DNA of 64,000 nucleotides from Rotaria socialis. Its lineage: Eukaryota > Rotifera > Eurotatoria > Philodinida > Philodinidae. Under the pieces are notes generated by a model. The model made no database searches. It was given only the letters and a program-made list of their open reading frames with translations, and was not told the origin of the DNA. The translations under genes were made by a program, and so were the position numbers. The stretch is taken from NCBI GenBank assembly GCA_905331475.1, contig CAJNYU010001144.1:59503-123502 (forward strand). Reading direction: 5' to 3'. Below are positions 25,201 to 34,593 of this stretch, one piece after another. Numbering within the stretch: position 1 is the stretch's first letter; every line of letters begins with the position of its first letter.

Positions 25201-27268
25201 GTCGTTTGTCTTATGAATTTGGAAGTTTGTGGTTGTATCGTCCTTCAATTTGTAAATATTTGATCTGATCCCAGCAACTATTTCATTAATGCAGTAGCAA
25301 TAGAATTCATTAACGGTAGATTATTTTTTGCGATCAATCGGGTATTTCTTATAGTACCTTGCATTTTCGCTTACAAGAGAGTTAAAAAATTTCGAAAACC
25401 TTTTTCTAATTTTGACGGAAGTGAGCTTGTAACTTATATGACTCATAAAACCGCCAGTAACCAAATGACCTCATCGATGGAGATCATAATCATGTTAAGT
25501 TCCCATTGACATGAACATGCCAATAAAGCAAAGCTAATTTTGATTATCCCGAGAATAGTTAAATAATACATGAAAATTGAAAAATCTTTAGTTGTTCTTA
25601 TGCTGGCAGTCCAATTACTCATAATATAAAATAACTAAGTTCATCAAGTTAAACTTTAGATATCCACATAGTGAAATAGCATAAAAATAACTACAGGTGT
25701 TCGATTCGAAATAAGAATGGAGGATGGTTGAGAATAATGATCTAAAAAGCTTACTTCCTTCTTGAATAGTTGTTGTAGTCGTAGTCGTAGTTGTAGTTGT
25801 ACTCGTCGTTGTAGTTGTAGTTGTACTCGTCGTTATAGTTGTAGTTGTACCTACAGCGTTGTTTCATATTCATTATTATAGAGCATTTGTGTAAAATAAT
25901 GAATTAGTCTGATTTTTTACATAAAAGGTGATATAGAATTTAGTGTGTCCTAAATTTTGTAGTAATAACTCTATTTTTTTAACTAACGGATGCTCTATAA
26001 AGAATGGTCAATTTTTGTTTTCTGCCTTGCGGGGATTTGATCATTCTCTTAAGATCTGATTCTAAGTTTGTCGGACACAAAATCTATTTATCTACCAACT
26101 ATCTCCTTTATCTTTCAGATCGTTTTTTTTTATCAGTGTATGATTTAAAATATCAACACCTACTACAGCATACATCGGCGCAGTAAAACATTTATTCTCA
26201 TGCCGTTGGCTACAAAATGGCGTAAATGTTAGTTTGAGCAGCTGAAGCACTTAGACTGCTTCGAATAAATACAGAACAATCACATGACTTTGCCAGGAAA
26301 GGTTTTTTTCAGTGTTTCCACATTTTCCATTTAAAACCTTTTTCACCCAAATATTTATTCTGAAATCCTGAGAAGGGCATCAATAGCTAGATACCTTTAT
26401 TTGGAATATTGTAGAATATTTGACCTTTCACCAGAGCCACTATTTTAAAATTTCATCTCTTTTTTGTTTCTTTGCTCGCCCAGATGAATTTTAAATCTTA
26501 CATTGACATGAAAGAAAAACTAGCTGAAAAACAAACGTAGAGAAATGAATTCTCTGCCCGACAAGCTCAGCTTTATGGAACATCCGTTATCAACTTCTAA
26601 AATCCTCTCAGCTACAACTGCGCTGTGAACTATCAAGATGATGAATGTTCGTATTTGTAGAGAAATAGGATGTTTGGTTGAGAATGCGAAAGTTCGCTCT
26701 AATCTGAATCCGACATTCGCTTGTGTTTTCTGTAGTGTATTTGAATATTGAGATGTGAATTTTGAAACTAATATCTTCATTCAATTTTAACTCGCACGTA
26801 TCGAGGGTGTGGGTGTGGATGATTGGGTAGCGGAGACTCACACCCACACACCCTCGTCGCTCCTGTTGTGTTGCTCTTACTTATTGGCGGACAGAATTGT
26901 TCATTGAAACTCGGTACTGGATAACAAGTAGGATAATCATGACATCGAGAATGATTAAGACACACATGCTCGAATTCATTACAAGTATTGTTTAAACGTT
27001 CACATTGAACTAGCTCAGAGCAAGACAGCAGAAATTGGTCGACACAAATGCTTGAGTTAGAAGAAGCAATCATACGGAAACAGGCACACGCAAAATGCGT
27101 CGAACATGGAGCATATTCAGGCAAGCCATCACATGATTGACATTTAGCTCGAACTATCAATACACTAATGAATTAAGAGCAGGACATAGAATAAAAAAAC
27201 GAATCGATGTTAAAAGTTTACCTGAAAAATACCAATATGAAATAATGCAGTCCTGTCGATTCCATCAT
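19238..27268 (-). CDS. Secreted Cys-rich, Thr-linker, NHL-repeat beta-propeller protein
   Basis: Four exons join in phase to 446 residues: 27222-27268 (start and signal peptide, FILVFFSVLIV core), 26881-27164 (about 95 residues with some 15 cysteines), 25755-25850 (Thr-rich mucin-like linker, runs of ACT/ACA/ACG), 19238-20151 (NHL propeller). The propeller shows repeated blades with LFVD..TVYVSDGNN.RVMKW and LYVADTNNNRVQRF. Such NHL ectodomains bind ligands or glycans; the function here is unknown. Introns are about 57 bp, 1.03 kb (25851-26880) and 5.60 kb (20152-25754); the long ones hold repeats, so the gene has been inflated by insertions. Large families of secreted NHL proteins are my recollection for bdelloids. 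The join of the Thr exon to the propeller rests on phase and on the acceptor CTCTTCTAG, not on transcripts. Confidence 0.7.
21385..21483. repeat. Partial duplicate of the NHL exon 4 acceptor region
   Basis: The minus strand reads CTCTTCTAG then a coding-like VNIPVNA before a stop, paralleling CTCTTCTAG then NIPANA at the true exon (20135-20160). The trailing segment (21419-21483) recurs at 21951-22013 ending in the same CTAATTCGATGGGTAA. It is a decayed duplicated exon border. Confidence 0.6.
21630..21700. repeat. Diverged copy of the 27585-27700 repeat
   Basis: GAATTTGAATTTGTGACGAA followed by TTCAAAACACTTATATCGCTATAG parallels the block at 27590-27640. The inverted half present at 27.67 kb is not obvious here. 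Confidence 0.5.
21951..22013. repeat. Second copy of the 21419-21483 repeat
   Basis: Shares AGTGC.AGAAAAGAA, ACTCTC.CG and CTAATTCGATGGGTAA with the first copy, with scattered substitutions. Confidence 0.6.
23184..23468. mobile_element. Foldback-like element, TCGGAATCC type
   Basis: A GC-richer block dominated by variants of TCGGAATCC / GGATTCC in both orientations, ending GTTCACCTGGG like the other copies. The left limit is taken at the undetermined base 23183; the size (285 bp) then matches the complete copies. Left terminus not confirmed. Confidence 0.55.
26802..26856. repeat. Inverted repeat of telomere-like GGGTGTGGGTGTG
   Basis: CGAGGGTGTGGGTGTG at 26802-26817 faces CACACCCACACACCCTCG at 26839-26856 across a 21 bp spacer. 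TGTGGG is, as I recall, the bdelloid telomeric unit. The block lies just inside the donor end of intron 2 of the NHL gene. A related GAGGGTGTGGGTGTATCGAG lies at 20553-20572. Confidence 0.6.
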
Positions 27269-27584
27269 ACTTTTATGGAAATGACACTCCTTTCTATGCC
27301 AAACCAATAGTCTCATAACGCATCAAATAGGTGTAACTTGGGTGAAAAGTCACGATTTTAGACATTTTATATATGAGAATTAAAATTGGCAATCAAAACC
27401 TCGTTTATGATTAAATCTGATATCTCTGGCGTGTTAAACAGAAAGCTTAGTTGTTTTTACGTGCTAGAACATTGATCTAACCAAGAGGAATAAGCGATTC
27501 CTTTATATTGATTATCACAGAGTGCACATAAGATTTTTGTTTTTCTGTGTCTGTTTGTCGTCATCTGTGTATGCTCGTGACTTC

Positions 27585-27700
27585 ATGAGGTATTTGAATT
27601 TGCGGCAAATTCAAAATGCTTATACCGCTATACCGCAATACCACTATACCACTATACTGTTACAGTCTTATAGCGGTATAGCGGTAGCTAGATGTCACGT
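27585..27700. repeat. Foldback repeat, TATACCGC type
   Basis: TACCGCTATACCGC (about 27623-27636) is mirrored by GCGGTATAGCGGTA (about 27673-27686), with near-iterated CTATACCA words between. The left flank matches 21630-21670. Confidence 0.55.
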
Positions 27701-27768
27701 ATCCCTTACAGAGGCAGAACACATTAAGAGATAGAGAGCAATCACTTCTATCGCGTGATACTACCAAT

Positions 27769-28647
27769 AGTGGCGTAACCACAAGGGCGTCTAGGGGGAG
27801 GGGCTCCGCCCCCCCCCCCTCTAGAAATATTTCTGTTTTAGTTGTTATTTAAGCTTATTCTAATTTTTTCGAGCGGCTTTTGTGTGAAAGAACACAATCT
27901 AGATGTTATTCTTGATCAACAATAGTAAAGAAGACAGAAAAAGAACAATTCTGTTCTGTTTATGTCGTCTATGTACAATGTGAGTAATTGACCGTCGTTT
28001 ACCTGTTCAATAACGAAAATTTCGTCTTGATCAACAACAGTAAAGAGAAAAGAAAAAGAAGTGTTCTGTTCTGCATGTGTCGTCTATATATAATGTGAGT
28101 AATTGATCGTTGTCTATTTGTCTAATAATGAAAATTTTCTCCACGAAAATTTCATAAAATGAATAGAGGAGAAATAGGCTGCTTGTGAATAGTGCTGTGA
28201 CCGGTGTCATATAAAAGAGATGTAGCAGTTGTTTTATATATATCTTTCTACTTTCACTTAACCCTGACACGCGATCAACTCTATAATGCTCAGATTTTAG
28301 CAGTCTAAGTTGGATGAAATTTAAAGTCAATAGTTAATGTTTAGCTTTTCAATTCATATTACATTGAATAAGAGTACCATGTACCATCAGTCTGCGGAGT
28401 TTTCGTCTTTTTTCTATGTACACGTAAAAAGAACGAAACATGCATTAAGAGCTCCTGATTTGAGCTGGGTCTATACGGACCCCAGGTGGTCGTGTTAGGG
28501 TTAACACTTACTTCGGCTTTCATTGCTTCATCTAAACGTCTGATCACATCTAATGAAGAAGCGCAACAACTAAAACAGAAATATTTCTNNNNNNNNNNGG
28601 GCCCGCGCCCCCCCCCCCCCCTAGCTTAAAATCCTGGTTACGCCGCT
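27769..28647. mobile_element. TIR element with internal tandem duplication and an assembly gap
   Basis: AGTGGCGTAACCA at 27769-27781 faces TGGTTACGCCGCT at 28635-28647; the flanks share TA or AAT, consistent with a short target duplication. Next to each end is a C/G homopolymer (27810-27821 and 28605-28620). Inside, a roughly 110 bp unit is tandemly duplicated (about 27911-28018 and 28025-28137). Ten undetermined bases lie at 28589-28598. No transposase frame is visible, so it is non-autonomous or incomplete. Confidence 0.65.
28589..28598. other. Run of 10 undetermined bases
   Basis: Assembly gap next to a poly-C tract; its true length is unknown. Confidence 0.95.
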
Positions 28648-29493
28648 AATTGTCAAACGATTTTTCTTTCTTTCCTGTGAAACACAGATGACATTTCAAA
28701 ACTATTAAAAATAGATGCATCATCCTGTATATGCTCATTTCTTTGTTTTCTCAATCAAGTTAGTTTACCATCAAAGGAAGATATTCAATCTTCATCATTT
28801 TAACGATTATTCATACATCGACTATTTTCTAGTGAAAAATGTATGTCACTGTCGTTGAATAAAAAATATTTTTTGTCATATTTCTAAGTCCTTCTCATTA
28901 ATGAAAAAATTAACTTAAGCACACTTATTGTACTGTTTTAAACGAGAGGCAACAACGTGGATGTTAAAATCGTTAGTCTATTTTTACTCAATAAATCAAG
29001 ATTATTGAAATAGGTTTGTACAACATAACTATTTCATTATAGATCTGGAAAAGTAAATACAAAATATTAATGTAAATGAAAAAAGTTCATTCGGAACAAA
29101 ACAATCGAATCTAATCTATATCGACTGCCATGCTATTTTCATTTCTTCAAAAACATATTTCAGAATTCACTAGGTTATTTTTTATTAACTAACTATTCAT
29201 TATTTAGATTCAACTTTTGCAAAATTAATATCTAAGGAGAAGAGATATTTTCAAGCTTACAATATATACATCTCTATGCAGTTTGTATGAACTTATCTGA
29301 TGATTATTCAGTTATTTTTGAGAAAAATTCTAATAGAATAAAACTACAAAATTGATGCTTATCTGGTTATCCGTCATCATCATCAATACTATAATACACT
29401 TGTTGTCATTGAAATTTCATGAAAAAGTCAATCCGACCAAGAAAAGCTTATGCTAGACGACGAGAAAAAAACGAACGAACGACTGATAGGTGC

Positions 29494-29960
29494 TGAGAGT
29501 TCTTTGCATTTTGAAATGAGAAGTTTAGTCCAGGACAATGATTCCTGAAGCAGTATTCCGTGAATTTCCGGCGAAAACCTGCAAGAAACTCGCTGTTTCC
29601 GACCGGAACCCCACCGGTAATTGTCCGGAATTCGATGCAGGAATCCGGAAACCGTATTCGGCTACCAGTTTTGACAGGTTCCTGTCGATTCCGGCCGGAA
29701 CCGGATAAATCCGGTCACCGGATCCTTTCACCGGAATACTGCTTCCATGAAATCTCCGGAATACCACAGAACCGGCCGTTTCCGGGACCGGAATGTTCGA
29801 CCTGGGAGCTCTTGTGACAGATCAATCTTTCCATCAACTGGATATTTTTCGTCATTGCAACATGTATCCNTGCTGTGAGTTCTTTGCATTTTGAAATGAG
29901 GAGTTGAGCTCTTGTAACAGATCGATCTTTCCATCAACTCGATATTTTTCATCTTTGCAA
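29494..29960. repeat. Tandem duplication, one copy interrupted by a foldback element
   Basis: GAGTTCTTTGCATTTTGAAA occurs at about 29499 and 29877, and CTCTTGTRACAGATCRATCT occurs at about 29809 and 29909. In the second copy the two parts are adjacent (GAGGAGTTGAGCTCTTG); in the first they are separated by the element 29529-29806. The base 29870, at the junction, is undetermined. Confidence 0.75.
29529..29806. mobile_element. Foldback element, CCGGAATTCCGG type (complete copy)
   Basis: 278 bp from TCCAGGACAATG to GTTCGACCTGGG, made of CCGGAA / TTCCGG / CCGGTT words in both orientations, strongly GC-rich against its surroundings. The neighbouring uninterrupted duplicate gives an empty site. 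Both strands are nearly free of stops, which is a composition effect and not evidence of a gene. Confidence 0.75.
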
Positions 29961-30328
29961 CATGTATCCGATCATGAGAGATCCTTTACCGCTTAGTAAA
30001 TTGTAAATGGCATGTTGCGAAATCTTTTTTTGAATTATAAATCTAGGATTAATTTAGAGCAATAGAGAAGAGTTTGAACGACTGGTTGGTGAAAAAATCA
30101 CAAACAAATCAATTATGAATCTCTCAAAAATTGTGTTCTACAGAACACATGGAAAATAGCAGGGATTATAATTACATTCGACCCAACAGGAGCCAATATA
30201 GACATGAAAATAGGTGACCAAAATTTGATTTTTTAATGCAAAAAAAAAGTTATAGCACCCCAGCGACTTGATATTATAGCACAAGAACAAATTTTCACTA
30301 ATACCCTTAATTTTGTTTCCATATCATC

Positions 30329-30343
30329 AGTGGCGTAGCTAGG
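30329..30343. repeat. Solo end resembling the 27.8 kb TIR
   Basis: AGTGGCGTAGCTAGG resembles AGTGGCGTAACCA. No partner end found nearby. Confidence 0.35.
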
Positions 30344-30687
30344 ATTTTTTGAGTGATGAGCCGCTTCCCAGCTAAATTATTTTGAGATATGGGCGGTATT
30401 AGGCAATTAAAAATCGATTGGGCCGCAACTGGAAATTGTCAAAAGTTTATTGCTACCTCCAAATCTATGTTGTTTCAAAGAAATATGTAACTACCCTATT
30501 AGAAATGACCGTGTTTGCTAATGTTCTCTTTTTCATAAATGAATTCTTTATTTCTAAATAGCTATCTATTTATTTCTACAGTAAAAATCATGATTAATCC
30601 TAAATAGAACGAAAAGAACATCAACTCACTTTATCATCTCTCACCGCATAATGATGATCTGTACAATCTCTGAACTATATATTATCA

Positions 30688-30766
30688 TCCCATGTAAAAA
30701 AAATGAAGGGTATAATCAAATTAAAATCGATTTGAACCTGATTATATCCTTCATTTTCTACATGGG
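30688..30766. repeat. Short hairpin element, TCCCATGTA ends
   Basis: TCCCATGTAAAAAAAATGAA and its imperfect inverse (ending TTCATTTTCTACATGGGA) form arms of about 30 bp around a short AT-rich centre. Likely a miniature inverted-repeat element. Confidence 0.6.
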
Positions 30767-31114
30767 ATTCCATTACTCTTTCTACTAATTACTAAGTGAA
30801 ATTTTCAAACGGCACTCATTAACATCTTGTTTTGCGAATTGGAATTTTTATTAATCAAATTGCGAAAGTATTGTCAACATTTATACCGTTCAAGTATTCG
30901 GTTTAAGCTACGTCTGTCATTTGGGTTCGAAAAAATTCTATGTTCTCTCGAAAGATTCATGAATATACACTTATATCTTTATCACCAACTTTAAGTGAGG
31001 GCATAAGTTTCTTTCAGGTCAAAATATGATGGAATTGTCATTATTTTGATTATTGCTTCGGTGGAAAATATCGTCAATTGACTTTTCTCGATTATTTGAA
31101 TATATTTCAACAGN

Positions 31115-31197
31115 CGATTTACCGTCGTATACGGCAGAAAACGGCCGCATACGGCCCGTATTTCACCGTATACGGACGTCGTAAAGCTCGTCCTGGG
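31115..31197. mobile_element. Foldback element, CCGTATACGG type, one end only
   Basis: Matches the left 80 bases of the 18.5 kb element in reverse orientation and ends CTCGTCCTGGG. It is cut by the undetermined base 31114, so the other arms are missing from the assembly. Confidence 0.7.
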
Positions 31198-31755
31198 TAA
31201 AATTTTTCGATCTCCCTTGACTCAATCCATATCTCCATCAGATTATTGAACTCATTCAAACATAGACGAATAGAAATTTGAGATTGAGAATATAGATAAA
31301 AGAAGAAATTTGCTCGTCTACTTTTGAAATCTATTCAACCTTTTGGTTTTTCAAAGCTGATACACTACCTTGTTAAAATTTCTACTAGCTGTACAACATC
31401 TACTTCTGTTATCACTTGTTTTTCGGTGCGCAATTCCAGAGTGCGCGATGTATTAGCGACCTCTCTTGACCAACTATCTGTAGCTAAATCATTTGCTAGA
31501 AAATCATATATTAAATCAAAACTTTCAAAATTCAAATTGATTTTTTTTTCATTTATCTCTTTATTCAACTACTCTGGCCTCAATACTATTTATTATTGGT
31601 CAATCGTGGTTTATGTAAACGAATCGACTAAAATATTATTATACATTGCTTTATAAACATGATGACGATGAAAGATCGAATATGAAATTTGCATTGAATT
31701 TGATCTGAAATTTTATTTTAGATTAAATATATCTAACGATAATAAGATTAAATAA

Positions 31756-32046
31756 ATGGCACAAGTACTCGATGCTTACGTTAATAAATCAGTGAATGTT
31801 GTCACAGCCGATGGTCGAATCATTATTGGAACATTGCGTGGATTTGACCAAGCAATAAACATTATTTTAGATGATAGTCATGAACGTGTATTTTCATCTA
31901 CAGATGGTGTTGAACAAGTTCTTCTTGGTCTCTATATAATTCGAGGTGATAATGTTGCATTAATTGGTGAAATCGATGAAGAAGTTGATAAAAATATTGA
32001 CTTTTCTAGAATTCGAGCAGATGCATTACCGCTCGCGAAAACATAA
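31756..32046 (+). CDS. LSM8: U6 snRNA-associated Sm-like protein LSm8
   Basis: Intronless, 96 residues, the same length as human LSM8. Sm1 motif (VNVVTADGRIIIGTLRGFD) and Sm2 motif (LYIIRGDNVALIGEID) are clear; HERVFSS and GVEQVLLG are LSM8-specific, as opposed to LSM1. LSm8 defines the nuclear LSm2-8 ring that binds the U6 snRNA 3' tail and works in the same particle as PRPF4, encoded 28 kb away. AATAAA near 32416 is the likely polyadenylation signal. Confidence 0.97.
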   Translation: MAQVLDAYVNKSVNVVTADGRIIIGTLRGFDQAINIILDDSHERVFSSTDGVEQVLLGLYIIRGDNVALIGEIDEEVDKNIDFSRIRADALPLAKT

Positions 32047-33286
32047 CTCTGTATTTTTTTGTCCATTGTGATTTCTTTTTCTTTTGTTCTTTACTGTTAT
32101 TATTCTCGTCAGATGATTATCTCTTTGTATGAAATCTAAATACTATTTGTAACTATTGATTCATTGGAAAAGAAATTTAAGAAAACCTTAGGCAATGTAT
32201 TGTGTGACATGTCAATATGAGAAAAGAAAACAAGTTACTTTTCCTTGTTTTTGAAATATTGAAATCAATAGAAATATCTGAATCATAGAGAAATCTAATT
32301 AATAGTGTTTTTTTTTAATTTTCGCTATGCTGTATTTTCCATTCGAATACATATCGAAAAATTGAGTAAACCAAATACAATTCATGAAAAATTGTAATTA
32401 TAAAAGTTTTATCTCAATAAACGATAAGGTTCTTCAATTAAAAACTCTTACAAAACATAGATTTATGGTATATCAATTCTATGAAGCTAATTGGCTGTTG
32501 ATTTATATACTTATGCTAGCGAATTTTCAAATCGACTGATGCGCATTTAATGAGATATAGTTTATAAAAGCGAAAAAATTAATTTTTAGAAAATCTCTTT
32601 CAACTAGCTTCTTGATTGTTGATATTCTGCAATAGATAATTGCTACTAATGAACAATGACGCGTGTGTGTGTGTGTGTCTACAATAGAAAGATTCGGTTT
32701 TTGAATGGAAATTATTTTGCAATTAATACAAAAGATTGATAATTATAGATGATCTAAAATTTTCAGCTTATACTTTAAAATGTTCATATAATTCTACGAG
32801 TTCATAGTAATCGTTTGAAATCTGTAATCAATTTATGCTCTATTTTAAATATCCTTGAAAGGTCGAATATCATATTTTCTACCAAAACAATACATGATAC
32901 TGAATTTTGTTGAATTACTTGTCACTTTGACAAATCATATGCTCTACACAAAGTGTTTCAATAGTGAAAAACAAAAGTAAAGAAAACCAACAGAGTAGTG
33001 AGTACAGAGGTTAAATTATGGTATCAAAGTGATAAAACATTTTTCTTAAATCACAATGTTTTTTTCCTTTGTGAGCTTTATCGTATATCATGTACCTAGA
33101 AAAAATATAACAATTTAGAATTTTTTATTTTTCACAAGATTTTCAATTATGTTTAATGCAATGAATATCTTTCATATATATTGATAATCATTGAAAAGAA
33201 AAGAAGATAAACTACATTAGATAAAAAGAGTACGATAGCGATAAAGAAAGACATAGTTCATTGAAGAAAAAAAAGAGAACTGATTT
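32047..33286. other. Convergent intergenic sequence, LSM8 / LOR gene
   Basis: AT-rich, with a (GT)n run at about 32661-32678. Nothing else recognised. Confidence 0.5.
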
Positions 33287-34019
33287 TTATCCATGAGCTA
33301 CTTCATCAATGACAATGGCCAAACTTAAAATAAATGGTACATCTTGACCTTGTTCAATTTGAACACCATATTTATCACCAATAGCAAAGAATTTCTTTGA
33401 AACAGTGGCAACAAGATGATGACCATTTTTAATTTTAAATTCACGTGATCGAAAATTGCCTTCGATTTTAAATGTACCATGTTTTGATTTAACTGAAAAT
33501 TTTTTACCACCAATAAGATTTATTTTACGACTAAAAGTTCATTCTTATTATTTAATATTCAACTGCAAAGACACTTACTTTACTTCAGCTACTACTTGAT
33601 TATGACTACGAATTTCATATTTGGCAAGACCAAGTGGATTGAGAACGTGTTTAACTTAAGGAAATCAAAATAACAATTAATAAACACGAGCTCTTTTGTT
33701 GAATAACTTACTAGAATAAAATTCTTGAGCACCAGAGACATCAGTGAGTTGAAGATGTTTACCTACGCCTAATTGTTTAAATCCAACCTAAAAGAAATTT
33801 TATGTAAAATTATTTTACAAATCAACTAAATAATTCTACTTTATAAACTGGTTTATCATGATCATCTTTGATGGTATATGATGAACCAAGTGTAAGAACT
33901 TTTTGTTGAAGTTGATATTTAGTTGCTCCTTTGAGTTTATTCGATGATCCAAACAGACCGAAGACTGTTGCAATAAAAATGAATTGTAAAGCCAACAATT
34001 GCAAAAGAAGACGAGCCAT
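33287..34019 (-). CDS. Secreted LURP-one-related (LOR / tubby-like C-terminal) protein
   Basis: Four exons (33840-34019, 33712-33787, 33579-33654, 33287-33530) give 191 residues. A signal peptide (LLLQLLALQFIFIATVFG) precedes a complete LOR domain: YQLQQKVLTLGSSYTIKD, PVYKVGFK, LAKYEIRSHNQVVAEV, FKIEGNFRSREFKI, VATVSKKFFAIGDKYGV, and the C-terminal hydrophobic helix LSLAIVIDEV. The fold is the tubby/scramblase beta barrel; LOR proteins are common in bacteria, plants and fungi, and their biochemical role is mostly unknown. The signal peptide and introns show it is a resident eukaryotic gene. Its family distribution makes horizontal origin possible, which fits bdelloid genomes, but that is inference only. 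Confidence 0.85.
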
Positions 34020-34593
34020 GATTGAAAAACGAAGAAAAAAATTGAAATAAGAGGCAAGAATGTATGAAAACTGTAATCTATATAGTAATCGTTGATGGTA
34101 AAAAAAATGAATTGATAAATGTCGAGTGTGCGGAACGAGTGATAATACCCTTCTTATCTAAGTTATTTATTTTTCTCCAATCAATGAGAGAGAACAAGAG
34201 AAAACGAATTCATGTTGTTTGTTCGTGATACTAAATAGGCATGTGCGCTATCATTGTATTGAAGTCATTTGGCCATTGTTAAGATAGAAGCCACAAAATG
34301 CGTTTCTTTCGAGGCATTAATTTAACCTTCAATATGAGGAATGCATAACCATAGCTGCACTATACCACAAAAAAAAACACAAATAAATGTCAACCATTGT
34401 CAGACATGGTGGCATTCAGTTCGGGGTCAGATAATATTACATTTATTGATTTTTATTCTTGATGAGATAGTTGTGTATTTTATTTCTATCTCTCTACAAT
34501 TAACATCTATAGATTTACATTGATAAAATTTACAAAAGAAAAAGCAAAAAAACATTTTCAAAAACAAAAGAAGAAAGAAAGAAAGAAAAATAT
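34020..34593. other. Intergenic sequence, LOR gene / PACT gene
   Basis: Holds the LOR promoter and the 3' UTR of the PACT gene; nothing else recognised. Confidence 0.45.

Larger units (their letters stand above)
20152..25754. other. 5.6 kb intron of the NHL gene, repeat-rich
   Basis: Contains partial copies of the exon 4 border (21385-21480), a repeated block at 21419-21483 and 21951-22013, a copy of a TATACCGC-type repeat near 21630-21700, a foldback element at 23184-23468 and a poly-G run near 24714-24722. No gene on either strand could be supported. Confidence 0.65.
27269..31755. other. Gene-free accessory stretch before LSM8
   Basis: Apart from the repeats listed separately, no gene is supported on either strand. 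An acceptor-like GAAATTTTATTTTAG ends at 31721, 34 bases before the LSM8 start. Confidence 0.55.

Noticed and set aside
25770..25850. Plus-strand GTTGTAGTTGTA tract as a plain microsatellite
   Set aside because: On the minus strand it is a Thr-rich exon with good acceptor and donor whose phases match both neighbours of the NHL gene.
29525..29817. Overlapping open frames of about 80 codons on both strands
   Set aside because: They lie inside the CCGGAA-iterated foldback, where high GC and palindromic words suppress stops on both strands.
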